Part shown: positions 42,572-52,630 of the stretch, piece by piece
How positions within the stretch are numbered: the stretch's first letter is position 1
Layout of the letters: each line of letters opens with the position of its first letter
Assembly (NCBI GenBank): GCA_963818985.1
Contig: CAWFUJ010000008.1
Location: 62,001 to 126,000, forward strand
Length of the DNA stretch: 64,000 bases
Origin: JAFEDN01 sp963818985
GTDB taxonomy: Bacteria > Pseudomonadota > Gammaproteobacteria > Coxiellales > Coxiellaceae
Direction: 5' to 3'
Position numbers and translations under genes: made by a program
The notes under the pieces: generated by a model
Databases searched by the model: none
What the model was told of the DNA's origin: nothing
What the model saw: the letters and a program-made list of their open reading frames with translations, nothing else

Positions 42572-43837
42572 ATGGCTATTTTTGCATTGGTAGATTGCAA
42601 TAATTTTTATGCCTCTTGTGAACGAGTTTTTAATCCATCCTTAGAAAAAAAACCTATTGTGGTGCTGTCAAATAACGATGGTTGCATTATTGCCCGTTCT
42701 AATGAAGCAAAAGCTTTAGGTATTCCCATGGGTGCGCCGTTCTTTAAATATCAAGCCTTATGTCAACAGCATAAAGTTACGGTTTTTTCTTCTAATTATG
42801 AATTATATGGCGATATTTCCCAACGAATCATGAATTCATTATGGTATTTTTGTCCAGATATAGAAGTCTATTCGATAGATGAAGCCTTTTTGCGCTTAGA
42901 CAGCTTTCAACATTTGGATTTACTGGCGTACACTGCGCAAATTCGCCAAACAATAAAGCTATGGGTTGGCATTCCCGTTTCTATCGGCATTGGCCCAAGT
43001 AAAACTTTAGCGAAGCTTGCAAATTTCATTGCTAAGCGCCAACAGCTAACCGGGATTTTTGACTTAGGTGATGCCGAGTTACGGGGAAAAATATTATCTG
43101 ATATTGACGTTGAAAAAGTTTGGGGCATTGGTAGACGCTTAACAGAAAAATTAAAAAATTTAGGCATTGGCACTGCCAAGCAATTAAGTGATAGTAATCC
43201 TACCCTAATGCGTCAGCACTTTGGTGTGACTGTAGAGCGAATTGTGTTGGAATTAAATGGTATTTCATGTATAGGTATGGAAACGGTGAAACCTAAAAAA
43301 AATATTATTGCTTCGCGTTCCTTTGGTAAATTGGTCAATCAGTTGTCAGATTTGGAGGAAGCGATCAGCCACCATATTGCCCGTGCTTGTGTTCGATTAC
43401 GTCAACAAAATTCAAAAGCACAAGCATTATATATATTTATTCACACGAATTTTTTTAAAGAGGGCGAACCACAATATAAAAAGGGTTTTATGGTTGGATT
43501 TGCTGAGCCAACTGCGGACAGTCGTTTAATGATTCATCTGGCAAAAATTAGTCTAAAAAAAATATTTTTGCCATACTATCGCTATCATAAATCTGGCATT
43601 ATATTGATGAATATTTGTCAAAATACTCATCAGCAAAATGATTTATTTATGGATAATCATCTAGAAAACCAGAGACAAAAAATCATGACGATGATGGATG
43701 CTGTGAATGAGAGAATGGGTGGCCGCGCAATTTTTATTGCCGCCGAAGGCATAGAGCAGACATGGAAAACGTGCTCGGAAAGAAAATCTTTACGCTATAC
43801 CACCCAATGGCACGAACTGGCTACCGCTTTTATTTAG
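42572..43837 (+). CDS. umuC: DNA polymerase V catalytic subunit (Y family)
   Basis: Translesion polymerase, 421 residues (E. coli 422). Motifs: the metal-binding ALVDCNNFYASCERVF, the YSIDEAFLRL pair of acidic residues, SIGIGPSKTLAKLAN, and the C-terminal little-finger and UmuC-type tail (TQWHELATAFI). Translated with umuD. The end overlaps the convergent binding-protein gene by 8 bp. Confidence 0.95.
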   Translation: MAIFALVDCNNFYASCERVFNPSLEKKPIVVLSNNDGCIIARSNEAKALGIPMGAPFFKYQALCQQHKVTVFSSNYELYGDISQRIMNSLWYFCPDIEVYSIDEAFLRLDSFQHLDLLAYTAQIRQTIKLWVGIPVSIGIGPSKTLAKLANFIAKRQQLTGIFDLGDAELRGKILSDIDVEKVWGIGRRLTEKLKNLGIGTAKQLSDSNPTLMRQHFGVTVERIVLELNGISCIGMETVKPKKNIIASRSFGKLVNQLSDLEEAISHHIARACVRLRQQNSKAQALYIFIHTNFFKEGEPQYKKGFMVGFAEPTADSRLMIHLAKISLKKIFLPYYRYHKSGIILMNICQNTHQQNDLFMDNHLENQRQKIMTMMDAVNERMGGRAIFIAAEGIEQTWKTCSERKSLRYTTQWHELATAFI

Positions 43838-44660
43838 AATCAAGGTAGCTTTTGGTTATTTTTTCTAATGTACCCTGAGCGGATAAGCTATTAATAGCTT
43901 GATTCAATATTTGTTGCAAAGCCGTGTCTTGTTTGCGTACTGCATAGACGTCGTTGATAGGTTGAATTAACAAAACCTCGAGTTTATTATTTACTTTGGT
44001 TTGCGCATAGCGGGCTAAAGGATAATAAACGATCGCCAAATCCACTTCCCCTTCATTTAATGCTGTCATCAAGTCGTTGATCGAGCTATATGTTTTTACC
44101 GGTGAAGATGGAGCGATGCTATGAGCCGGAAGCCAATAACGGGCAGCGTAACCGTCCTTGAGCACTCCGATTGAATGATGTTTTAAATCGTCCAGTGAGC
44201 GAAAAGGCCCGCTATTTTTAAAATATAAGAAACTCAAGCCACCTTTTGAATAATATGGAGTGGTTAATAAGAATTGTTTCCGCATTCCAGGTAGGTCCCA
44301 AGAATTAGCAATCACATCAATTTTGCCTTCTTTTAGCAGCTGATTGAGATTGGTTGCATTATCAAAACCAATAAAATTAATATTTTTTATTCCGGCTTGC
44401 TTAGCGACTTCAGAAAAAATCTCCTGACCAAAACCTGGCTGATTACTATCACTATTAGTAAAATAAAAAGGCGGTAATTGTTTGTAATGGCCGACATTTA
44501 AGGTTTCTTTGCCGGATTGTAATTTATTTATATTTAATGCCGGGGCAATACTCATATCCATTACGGATTTCTTATCAGAAATGGTTGCTTCTGTTGCATT
44601 AGCAACGTGGGCGAAACAAGCGAGAAGAATGGAATATACTAGCGGACGCAATATTTTCAT
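43830..44660 (-). CDS. Periplasmic amino-acid-binding protein (family 3 SBP)
   Basis: 276 residues from ATG 44660, which has a GGAGGAAA site; the longer frame to 44729 lacks support. Signal peptide (KILRPLVYSILLACFAHVANA). The fold follows the family 3 pattern: LNVGHYKQLPPFYF, LLKEGKIDVIAN, GVLKDGYAARYWL and DDVYAVRKQD. Binds a polar amino acid for an ABC importer, but no permease or ATPase genes are adjacent. Confidence 0.87.
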   Translation of the reverse strand: MKILRPLVYSILLACFAHVANATEATISDKKSVMDMSIAPALNINKLQSGKETLNVGHYKQLPPFYFTNSDSNQPGFGQEIFSEVAKQAGIKNINFIGFDNATNLNQLLKEGKIDVIANSWDLPGMRKQFLLTTPYYSKGGLSFLYFKNSGPFRSLDDLKHHSIGVLKDGYAARYWLPAHSIAPSSPVKTYSSINDLMTALNEGEVDLAIVYYPLARYAQTKVNNKLEVLLIQPINDVYAVRKQDTALQQILNQAINSLSAQGTLEKITKSYLDSK

Positions 44661-44739
44661 AATTTCCTCCATAAAATCATTTAATATTCCTAAATAAGAA
44701 ATATTATACCATAGAATTTCCTGGAGCAATATCCCAATT

Positions 44740-45231
44740 TTATCCAGGGTGAACGTAGGCGGAAATATCCGGCCATAATTTTGGAAATAAAGACTTTAAT
44801 ACTTCTGGAGTACCTATACGCATGTCCGCATAATCAAATCCAGGCGCAACCGCTTCGCCTAATAAGCCAAATTCTCCTTTTTCAAGCACAGTCGCTTTCC
44901 AGTAACCACCTTTGACAATCAATTGGAATTGATGCCCTTTAGCAACATCATTGCCTAGGGTAAATTTCTCTAAGACACCATCAGGGCTAATAATGAAATA
45001 GGTCAAGGGTGAACCCGAATGAAAATAATGAATAATGTCAGATTTGTTAACATGAAAATAACCAATAGGTCTATCGTCCGTCAACAGATAGTAAATAGAA
45101 GTTAATAAAAAACGCTCGCGTGGATTCCGATCTGTCTGAATGATTACTGCGGAACGATAAGTTTCAGAAAAATACCCCCCCTCGCGGTGCGGAATCAAAC
45201 CTAAAGTATCAATCAGTTGCTTTTTTTTCAT
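44740..45231 (-). CDS. Cupin family (DUF985) protein
   Basis: 163 residues. PHREGGYFSETYRS, SIYYLLT, FHVNKSDIIHYFHSGSPL and LLGEAVAPGFDYADM are the core of the DUF985/Cupin_5 family. Biochemical activity unknown. ATG 45231 is chosen; the longer frame overlaps serS by about 50 bp. Starts 13 bp after the serS stop, in the same operon. Confidence 0.87.
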   Translation of the reverse strand: MKKKQLIDTLGLIPHREGGYFSETYRSAVIIQTDRNPRERFLLTSIYYLLTDDRPIGYFHVNKSDIIHYFHSGSPLTYFIISPDGVLEKFTLGNDVAKGHQFQLIVKGGYWKATVLEKGEFGLLGEAVAPGFDYADMRIGTPEVLKSLFPKLWPDISAYVHPG

Positions 45232-45244
45232 CGTCTCTCTGGTT

Positions 45245-46519
45245 TTAGCGGGTAATGACAGTTTGTTGTAAATATTTTTGCAATACTTCTGGAACACGAA
45301 TATTTCCTTCAGAATCTTGATAGTTTTCCATTACGGCGATTAATGTCCGCCCTATCGCTAAGCCAGAGCCGTTCAAAGTATGTAATAATTCTGGTTTTTC
45401 ATTTGGATGCGGCCGCCAACGCGCCTGTAGGCGCCGTGCTTGAAAATCGGTGCAGTTGCTGCACGAAGAAATTTCCCGATAACAATTTTGTCCAGGAAGC
45501 CAAACCTCAATGTCGTAAGTTTTAGCTGCGCCATTCCCTGTATCCCCCGCACATAATAACATGACTCGATAAGGGATCTGTAACTCTTGTAAAACCCGTT
45601 GGGCATGTCCTGTTAATTCTTCCAATGCAGTCATTGAATCGGCAGGTTTTACTAATTGCACCAACTCTACTTTTTCAAATTGGTGCTGACGAATCATGCC
45701 GCGCGTATCTTTACCATAAGAGCCGGCTTCACTACGAAAACAGGGAGTTTGCGCCACTAATTTTAACGGTAATTGATCCGCGTTATAAATGACATCCCGA
45801 GCTAAATTGGTTAAAGGAACTTCTGCTGTGGGAATTAAACACAAGTTTTTATCGCCGCCGACATAAAAATAATCTTCTTTGAATTTTGGCAGTTGGCCAG
45901 TGCCATATAATGCTTGCTGTTGGACTAAATAAGGGACATAAACTTCTTGATACCCATGTTGTCGAGTATGTAAATCTAACATAAATTGCCCTAAGGCACG
46001 GTGCAACTTAGCTAATTGGCCATGCAATACGACAAATCGGGAACCGGATAATTTTGCTGCACTTTCAAAATCTATCCCCCCTAGCCCCTCCCCCAAGGTA
46101 ATATGATCTTGAATGGGAAAATCAAATTTTGGCAGCTTGCCCCATTGACGTACTTCAACGTTTTCAACTTCAGTTTTGCCTTCCGGTACTGAACTATCTA
46201 ATAAATTTGGTAATTGCCACTGAAATTCCTGCAAGTTTTGTTGGGCCTCAGTTAATTTATTTTCATAGTCTTGCAATTCTAAATTTATATGAGCCACTTT
46301 ATTTAATAACAAAGTGGCATCTTCGCCTTTAGCTTTGGCTTGTCCAATAGCTTTGGAAATTTGATTACGTTGACTTTGTAATTCCTGGGTCTTTAGTTGG
46401 ATATCGCGACGTTTATTTTCTAATTCCATAAATAAATCAACATCCAAAAAATAGCCTCGTCGCGCCAGTTCTGCTGCTAATTTGGTTGGGTTTTGTCTTA
46501 ATAACTTTGGATCTAACAT
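45245..46519 (-). CDS. serS: Seryl-tRNA synthetase
   Basis: 424 residues, class II synthetase. Long N-terminal coiled-coil arm (about 30-100) that holds the tRNA-Ser variable arm. Motif 2 near PCFRSEAGSYGKDTRGMIRQ and motif 3 GSGLAIGRTLIAVMEN are present. ATG has an AGGAAA site. Order rarA-crcB-serS matches the gammaproteobacterial cluster, with crcB added. Confidence 0.96.
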   Translation of the reverse strand: MLDPKLLRQNPTKLAAELARRGYFLDVDLFMELENKRRDIQLKTQELQSQRNQISKAIGQAKAKGEDATLLLNKVAHINLELQDYENKLTEAQQNLQEFQWQLPNLLDSSVPEGKTEVENVEVRQWGKLPKFDFPIQDHITLGEGLGGIDFESAAKLSGSRFVVLHGQLAKLHRALGQFMLDLHTRQHGYQEVYVPYLVQQQALYGTGQLPKFKEDYFYVGGDKNLCLIPTAEVPLTNLARDVIYNADQLPLKLVAQTPCFRSEAGSYGKDTRGMIRQHQFEKVELVQLVKPADSMTALEELTGHAQRVLQELQIPYRVMLLCAGDTGNGAAKTYDIEVWLPGQNCYREISSCSNCTDFQARRLQARWRPHPNEKPELLHTLNGSGLAIGRTLIAVMENYQDSEGNIRVPEVLQKYLQQTVITR

Positions 46520-46528
46520 TTTTTTTTC

Positions 46529-46921
46529 CTATAAAATAATACGCACGATAGCCAAACCTAGTGCAGTCGCAAATACTCCGGCGCCAATACTCAATATGAT
46601 ATATGTCAAGGCAGCGAAATACTCTCCGGCATAAATCAAGGTAATTGTATCCATGCTAAAGCTAGACAATGTGGTAAATCCACCTAAAATGCCCACAAAA
46701 ACTCCTGCACGAATAATTGGACCCACATCAAATCGTTCTACCATTATCCCAAAGAAAATACCCATTAACAAACAACCGATAATATTAACTGATAATATTC
46801 CCCAAGGAAAAAACTCTGTTTTAGTCTGCTCTTGGACCCAATACGAAAGTCCAAAACGACATAATGCGCCAATTGCACCGCCCAATAAAACGGCAATTAT
46901 TTGCCAAATTAATGTGTTCAT
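46529..46921 (-). CDS. crcB: Fluoride ion channel CrcB/Fluc
   Basis: 130 residues, four transmembrane helices. GGAIGALCRFGLSYWV, GTLSVN-like WGILSVNIIGCLLMG and GFTTLSSFSMDT carry the fluoride channel signatures. Exports fluoride across the inner membrane. Start overlaps the rarA stop by 4 bp, so it is part of the operon. No fluoride riboswitch is expected or seen inside the operon. Confidence 0.94.
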   Translation of the reverse strand: MNTLIWQIIAVLLGGAIGALCRFGLSYWVQEQTKTEFFPWGILSVNIIGCLLMGIFFGIMVERFDVGPIIRAGVFVGILGGFTTLSSFSMDTITLIYAGEYFAALTYIILSIGAGVFATALGLAIVRIIL

Positions 46922-48246
46922 GAAGTTTTATTTTTCCTTGCCTTTTGTTTTAATATTTCTAAATGGGCTAATTTTTCTTTGATTTTAATTTCTAAACCTC
47001 GTTCCACCGGATGATAGTATTTTTTTTCAGGCATTGTGTCAGGAAAATATTGCTCACCTGCTGCATAGGCCTCAGCCTCATTGTGGGCATAACGATATTC
47101 TTTACCATACTCTAATTCCCGCATTAATCGCGTTGGTGCATTACGCAATTTTAAGGGGACTTCAAGGCTGCCTAACTCTTTAGCGTCGCGCATGGCTTCG
47201 TTATAGGCAGTATAAACCGCATTACTTTTGGCTGCGCAAGCTAAATAAATAACTGTTTGAGCAAGCGTTAATTCGCCTTCCGGCGAGCCCAGACGTTCAT
47301 AAGTCTGCCAAGCGGATAATGCTAAATCCAAAGCGCGTGGATCGGCATTGCCAATATCCTCACTGGCCATTCGTAACAAGCGTCTAGCTAAATATTCTGG
47401 ATCACATCCGCCATCAATCATTCGTGAAAACCAATATAGTGCAGCATCAGGATCGGAACCGCGCACCGACTTATGCAAGGCAGAAATTTGATCGTAAAAA
47501 TATTCTCCGCCTTTATCAAACCGGCGTATGCCGGTTCGTAACACTTCATTGAGAGTGTTTTCTTCGATGATTTCTTTACCATTTTTATTAACGGCGAAAT
47601 CAGCCAATATTTCTAAAATATTTAACGATTGGCGTGCGTCGCCATCAGCAAATTCAGCAATTTTTTGTCGAAGTTCTGGCGCGAGTTGAATAGGTCGATT
47701 TCCCAAGCCACGTTTTTTATCTTTTAAAGCATGATCGATAATAATTAGCAAATCTTCGGCAGTTAGAGGTTTTAAAACATACACACGTAGACGTGATAAG
47801 AGTGCGTTATTTAATGCGAATGAAGGATTTTCAGTGGTTGCTCCAATTAGAATGATGGTGCCTTTTTCAACATGAGGTAGAAAAGCATCCTGCTGAGCTT
47901 TATTAAATCGATGCACTTCATCGACAAATAAGATAGTCGCTTGTTGGGTGTGCTCTTTGGTCTCTTTGGCTTTAGCAACGACTTCACGAATGTCTTTGAC
48001 TCCGCTTAATACGGCGGATAACTGTTCAAATTCCGCGTTACAGTTATGGGCAATTAATTCTGCTAATGTTGTTTTACCAGTTCCTGGCGGTCCCCAAAAA
48101 ATCATGGAATGGGGATGGCCTTGGGCGATAGCTTGATATAAAGGTTTACCTTTGGCTAATAGATGTGTTTGACCCACAAATTCGGCAAGAGTTTGTGGGC
48201 GCATGCGGGTAGCTAAAGGTATAGAAGGATCAGGTTGCAACACCAT
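46918..48246 (-). CDS. rarA: Replication-associated recombination protein A (AAA+ ATPase)
   Basis: 442 residues. RarA/MgsA acts at stalled forks with SSB. Walker A GPPGTGKTTLAELIA, Walker B ILFVDEVHRF, sensor 1 IGATTENPSF and the RarA C-terminal region with RLGSPEGELTLAQ are clear. Start MVLQPDPSIPLATRMRPQTL is normal for the family. Confidence 0.96.
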   Translation of the reverse strand: MVLQPDPSIPLATRMRPQTLAEFVGQTHLLAKGKPLYQAIAQGHPHSMIFWGPPGTGKTTLAELIAHNCNAEFEQLSAVLSGVKDIREVVAKAKETKEHTQQATILFVDEVHRFNKAQQDAFLPHVEKGTIILIGATTENPSFALNNALLSRLRVYVLKPLTAEDLLIIIDHALKDKKRGLGNRPIQLAPELRQKIAEFADGDARQSLNILEILADFAVNKNGKEIIEENTLNEVLRTGIRRFDKGGEYFYDQISALHKSVRGSDPDAALYWFSRMIDGGCDPEYLARRLLRMASEDIGNADPRALDLALSAWQTYERLGSPEGELTLAQTVIYLACAAKSNAVYTAYNEAMRDAKELGSLEVPLKLRNAPTRLMRELEYGKEYRYAHNEAEAYAAGEQYFPDTMPEKKYYHPVERGLEIKIKEKLAHLEILKQKARKNKTS

Positions 48247-48306
48247 GAAATTACCAATATAAAACTATAATCATATCACCAGGAAAAACGACATGTATAC
48301 AAGATT

Positions 48307-48337
48307 CGTCATCCCGCGACCAAGTCGCGGGATGACG
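48307..48337. repeat. GTCATCCCGCGAC palindrome, perfect
   Basis: 14-bp perfect arms (CGTCATCCCGCGAC and complement) around CAA, between rarA and lolA. Best-preserved member of the GTCATCCCG family. Confidence 0.75.
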
Positions 48338-48378
48338 TACTAAAGTGGGCTGAGCAGATGCTTGCAATGAACTTGATT

Positions 48379-48999
48379 TTATCCCTTTAGAATTTGGACT
48401 CCGTGGGGGGCTTTAAACTGAAATAATCCAGGGCTAAGTTTTGGGTTAATTTGTATTTGGCTGAAAGTAAAAGTATTGGTTTGATTAAGCTGATTGATAA
48501 TTTTGAGGCCGGTTAATTTGTTTTGTTGAAATTGGAGAAATGCAGCTTTAAAGCCCCTACCCCCTTGTTTTGGTACCAATTTATACCAACCATTGCTTTC
48601 TTCAGTGATCGTAAATTTTTGAGTTAAATCTGCGACTGGCCGAGTTAACAATTCTGCTGGATTAAAACCACGCTTTGCGGCGGATTGTTGGGATGCCTGT
48701 TTTAAGTCTACATCGTAAATCCATAAAGTATTACCATTGGCTATAATTGTTTGTTGATAGGGTTGAGCCGTTTCCCAACGAAATTTGCCTGGACGCATCA
48801 TATAAACTTTTCCATGGCTTTTTTGTGCTGCATGATTTTTCTTACCATAACTCGTTTGCTGAAAATTGGCTTCGTAAGTTGTGTAATTGCCTAATGATTG
48901 TGATAAAGAGCTACTGGCATCTCCTTCTGCATAGGCTGATTGAAAAACCATAAATAAACAAACGACAGTTAATTTTTTCAGTAAAGAAAATTTTTTCAT
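48379..48999 (-). CDS. lolA: Outer-membrane lipoprotein carrier protein
   Basis: 206 residues. Periplasmic chaperone that moves lipoproteins from LolCDE to LolB. Signal peptide (LLKKLTVVCLFMVFQSAYA). MYMMRPGKFRWETAQPY and YDVDLKQASQ are family positions. ATG 48999 is the better start by spacing from GGAG; a second ATG at 49005 is adjacent to the site. Downstream of ftsK as in E. coli. Confidence 0.92.
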   Translation of the reverse strand: MKKFSLLKKLTVVCLFMVFQSAYAEGDASSSLSQSLGNYTTYEANFQQTSYGKKNHAAQKSHGKVYMMRPGKFRWETAQPYQQTIIANGNTLWIYDVDLKQASQQSAAKRGFNPAELLTRPVADLTQKFTITEESNGWYKLVPKQGGRGFKAAFLQFQQNKLTGLKIINQLNQTNTFTFSQIQINPKLSPGLFQFKAPHGVQILKG

Positions 49000-49094
49000 A
49001 TCCATTCTCCATAAAGTTAAACTACGGACTCGGCAAATGCCCATGCATCTGCTTTTCCTTTTTCCGAAGTTTCGAACATCGGTCAAAAGCCACT

Positions 49095-51454
49095 TCACTC
49101 AGTCACAGGGACTAAAACTTCCCGGGTACCATTATTCTCCATTTTGCTGACCACCCCGGCATTTTCCATGGCCTCAACTATTCTTGCGGCTCTATTGTAA
49201 CCAATTTTAAAGCGACGCTGAATACTTGATACTGACACCCGCCTTGATTTTGCGACAAAGGCCACGGCCTCATCATAAAGCGAATCTTGTTCAGCATCTC
49301 CTTCTACCATGCCCATGGCATCTTCAGAGCCATTGCCACTTGTTTCTATACTGGCAAGATCATTTAAAATTTCATCAACGTAATTGGGTTTGCCCTTTTT
49401 CTTCAGCTCGGCAACTACACGATGGACTTCATCATCACTGACATAAGCACCATGCACGCGCACAGGTACCCCGGTTCCGGGAGCCAAGTATAACATATCT
49501 CCATTACCAAGTAATTGTTCAGCTCCTTGTTGATCAAGGATAGTTCGCGAATCAATTTTTGATGAGACTTGGAAGGCGATACGTGTAGGGATATTGGCTT
49601 TAATCAAGCCGGTGATCACATCCACCGATGGACGTTGAGTGGCGAGAATTAAATGCACCCCAGCAGCACGGGCTTTTTGCGCCAAGCGAGCAATTAATGT
49701 TTCAACTTTTTTACCAACCACCACCATCATATCGGCAAATTCATCCGCTAATACCACAATTTGCGGTAAGGCTTGTAAAGCCCTTTGGTCTTCATCGTCT
49801 GCTCTCGGTAAGGGGTCAAGTAAAGGCGTACCTCGTTCAGCGGCTTCCTGTACTTTAACGTTGTAACCGGCAATATTGCGAACGCCTAATGCTGACATTA
49901 ATCGATAACGTCTTTCCATTTCCATCACACACCAACGCAATGCACTGGCCGCATCACGCATGTCGGTCACGACCGGGGTTAATAAATGTGGAATGCCATC
50001 ATATACTGAGAGCTCCAGCATTTTAGGGTCGATCATGATGATTCGTAATTGTTGAGGGGTAGCCTTATATAAAAGACTTAATAACATAGCATTTAAGCTC
50101 ACTGACTTACCCGCTCCAGTGGTACCTGCGACTAGTAAATGTGGCATTTTTGCTAGATCAACCACCACCGGGTGACCGGCAATATCTTTTCCCAACGCTA
50201 AGCTGAGTGCTGAACGGGCATTGGCATAGGCTTTTGAAGCCAATACTTCCTGAAGGTGAACCGATTCTCGGTCTTTATTGGGAAGTTCTAAACCAATTAC
50301 TGATTTACCTGGAATAACTTCGACGACACGCACACTGGTCACAGAGAGTGAGCGTGCCAAATCTTTCGCTAAATTACTTATTTTGCTAACTTTTGTTCCT
50401 GCCGCCAATTGTAGTTCAAACCGTGTCACCACCGGCCCAGGTTGTACACCGACCACTTGCACTGCTACGCCAAAGTCTGCCAGATGCGCTTCTACTTGCC
50501 TTGATAAGGCATTTAATTCCTGTTCACTTATTTGGACTCTTTTTTATTATGGCCAGCATCTAATAGGGAAAGATCTGGTAATGTATCCGATTCAGTTTGA
50601 TTATAACGGGGCGCCCGACGCATTTCTTTAGAAATGTCTTCTGCTTCTACTGGCTTTAGTTTAGGTTTGGTCAAGACTTTGGGAGGTTCTTCTTCGGTTT
50701 TTATAGCTTCCTGTTTTACTTCTGATTTTACTGTCGCATTTAATTGAACTGGTCGTGGCTTTTGTTGCTTAACAAGAAGTATGTTTTGGAATTTTTGCAA
50801 CGTCAATCGCCATCCCGTTAATGCCAAGTTGCCCAACCATTCGCATCCCTGCATCCAAGATAGACCGGTAAACAATGTTAGGCCTATTAATAATATCGCA
50901 ATTAAAATTAATAAAGCGCCTGCCGGATTGAAAATATTGACCATAGTGGCGCCTAACGTATTTCCCAATATTCCACCGGCATAAAAAGTCATCGATACAT
51001 TAATCGTTTGATTCTTTAAACCTGCTAAGCCTGCGCCAGCACTAATAATTAATATGAAACCCAGGATACGCAAGCTCGACATCAGCATGTTTAAAGATGG
51101 TTTTTCGATTTCTTCACTTCTACGCTCAAAAAGCGACCAGCCATTGTAAATAAGCAGTAGAGGAATGATATATGCCAAATAGCCACATAAATACAGCAAA
51201 ATATCAGCAATCCATGCACCAGCACGTCCAGCCGCATTTTGCACATGACTCGCGGTGACTAAGTTAGACCAACTCGGATCAGTTCGATGATAAGTGGCTA
51301 AAGCCAATAATAAAAACCCTGATAACGTGAGGATTAAGATCAATAATCCTTCACGCAGCCTCAAGAGCAAAAAGTTACTAATGACTAATCTGTGATTGCT
51401 TGAGGTCCCTGAATCCCTTTTTTTACGTTTTTTTCTAGCCAAATCAACTCCCAC
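49095..51454 (-). pseudogene. ftsK: DNA translocase FtsK, split by one frameshift
   Basis: Coupled to division, FtsK pumps DNA at the septum. The 5' part (50528-51454) encodes four transmembrane helices (LREGLLILILTLSGFLLLAL) and the linker, ending GHNKKESK. The 3' part has the motor: Walker A LLVAGTTGAGKSVSLN, Walker B IVVLADEFADMM, and the gamma domain (SVSSIQRRFKIGYNRAARIV). They meet at an A6 run (50540-50545, T6 on plus). One extra A would give a single protein of about 786 residues, a normal length. FtsK is usually essential, so sequence error, slippage at A6, or recent mutation are the options. Confidence 0.9.
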
Positions 51455-51567
51455 GATATTTATAATCCGCCTATTATTCCTTATATTTAATGGAGCAACA
51501 AGTAGTTTACAGGTATGATACGGTATCTTTACGAAGTCTAATTATTATAACTCTCATAGGAAAAAGA

Positions 51568-52521
51568 ATGAAAAATAATCACTATCGGTTACTAATTCTT
51601 GGGTCTGGACCTGCGGGTTATACTGCAGCCGTGTATGCGGCCCGAGCAAATTTAAAGCCCGTATTGATTACGGGCATACAACAAGGCGGACAATTAATGA
51701 CCACCACCGAAGTAGACAACTGGCCTGGCGATGTGGAAGGTCTGCAAGGACCGGCATTGATGGAAAGAATGTTAAAACACGTTCAACGCTTCGAAACCCA
51801 AGTTATTTTTGACCATATTAAGCAAGTGGATTTAAAGCAACGCCCTTTTATATTAGAGGGAGATTTTGGCCATTATACGTGTGATGCTCTCATTATTGCC
51901 ACAGGAGCTTCGGCACGTTATTTAGGGTTGATGTCTGAACAAGCTTACATGGGCAAAGGAGTGTCTGCTTGTGCAACTTGTGATGGATTTTTTTTCCGTG
52001 GCAAAAAAGTTGCGGTCATCGGCGGTGGCAATACCGCGGTAGAGGAGGCGTTATATCTCGCTAATATTGCTGAACAGGTCACGATTGTCCACCGCCGTGA
52101 GCAATTTCGTGCAGAAAAAATATTAGTAGATAAATTAAAAGAAAAAGCAAAAAATGCCAACGTTTCTATCATTTGGAATCAAGTGGTGGATGAGATTTTA
52201 GGTGACGATAAACAAGTGACTGGCGTTCGGCTACTAGATGTTACGTCGCAAAAAACCCAAGATCTAGCTGTTTCTGGGGTGTTTATAGCGATTGGTCACG
52301 ACCCCAATACGCAAATTTTTCGCGGTCAAGTAGATATGTCTGATAATGGCTATATTTTTGTTAAAACAGGCTTATCTGGCAACGCCACTGCTACCAGTGT
52401 CAAAGGTGTTTTTGCGGCAGGTGATGTAGCCGATTCAATCTATCGCCAAGCGGTAACTTCGGCCGGAACAGGTTGTATGGCGGCATTAGATGCCGATAAA
52501 TATTTAGAAGGAATTCCGTAG
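51568..52521 (+). CDS. trxB: Thioredoxin reductase
   Basis: 317-residue FAD/NADPH flavoenzyme that reduces thioredoxin. Motifs: FAD site LGSGPAGYTAAVYAARA, redox CATC in SACATCDGFFF, and NADPH site GGGNTAVEEALYLA. ATG 51568 with AGGAAAAAG site; the longer frame to 51490 is not family-like. Divergent from ftsK as in E. coli. Confidence 0.96.
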   Translation: MKNNHYRLLILGSGPAGYTAAVYAARANLKPVLITGIQQGGQLMTTTEVDNWPGDVEGLQGPALMERMLKHVQRFETQVIFDHIKQVDLKQRPFILEGDFGHYTCDALIIATGASARYLGLMSEQAYMGKGVSACATCDGFFFRGKKVAVIGGGNTAVEEALYLANIAEQVTIVHRREQFRAEKILVDKLKEKAKNANVSIIWNQVVDEILGDDKQVTGVRLLDVTSQKTQDLAVSGVFIAIGHDPNTQIFRGQVDMSDNGYIFVKTGLSGNATATSVKGVFAAGDVADSIYRQAVTSAGTGCMAALDADKYLEGIP

Positions 52522-52605
52522 TTTATTTATTCCCCCTCTCCCAGCATTTATAAAGGTGTGGCAAGAAAATCTGAGAAGTACCTATATAGAGCTCCCTCAC
52601 CCTAA

Positions 52606-52627
52606 CCCTCTCCCGGACGGGAGAGGG
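52606..52627. repeat. CCCTCTCCC palindrome, perfect
   Basis: Same 9-bp arms as 33627, around GGAC, preceded by a CTCCCTCACCCTAACC stretch, between the trxB and GH3 3' ends. Confidence 0.75.
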
Positions 52628-52630
52628 GAA

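Noticed and set aside
46922..47000. Fluoride riboswitch before crcB
   Set aside because: crcB starts 4 bp inside rarA, so the upstream DNA is coding and shows no riboswitch core.
49226..49866. Open frames opposite the ftsK motor
   Set aside because: Shadows of a conserved GC-richer coding region.
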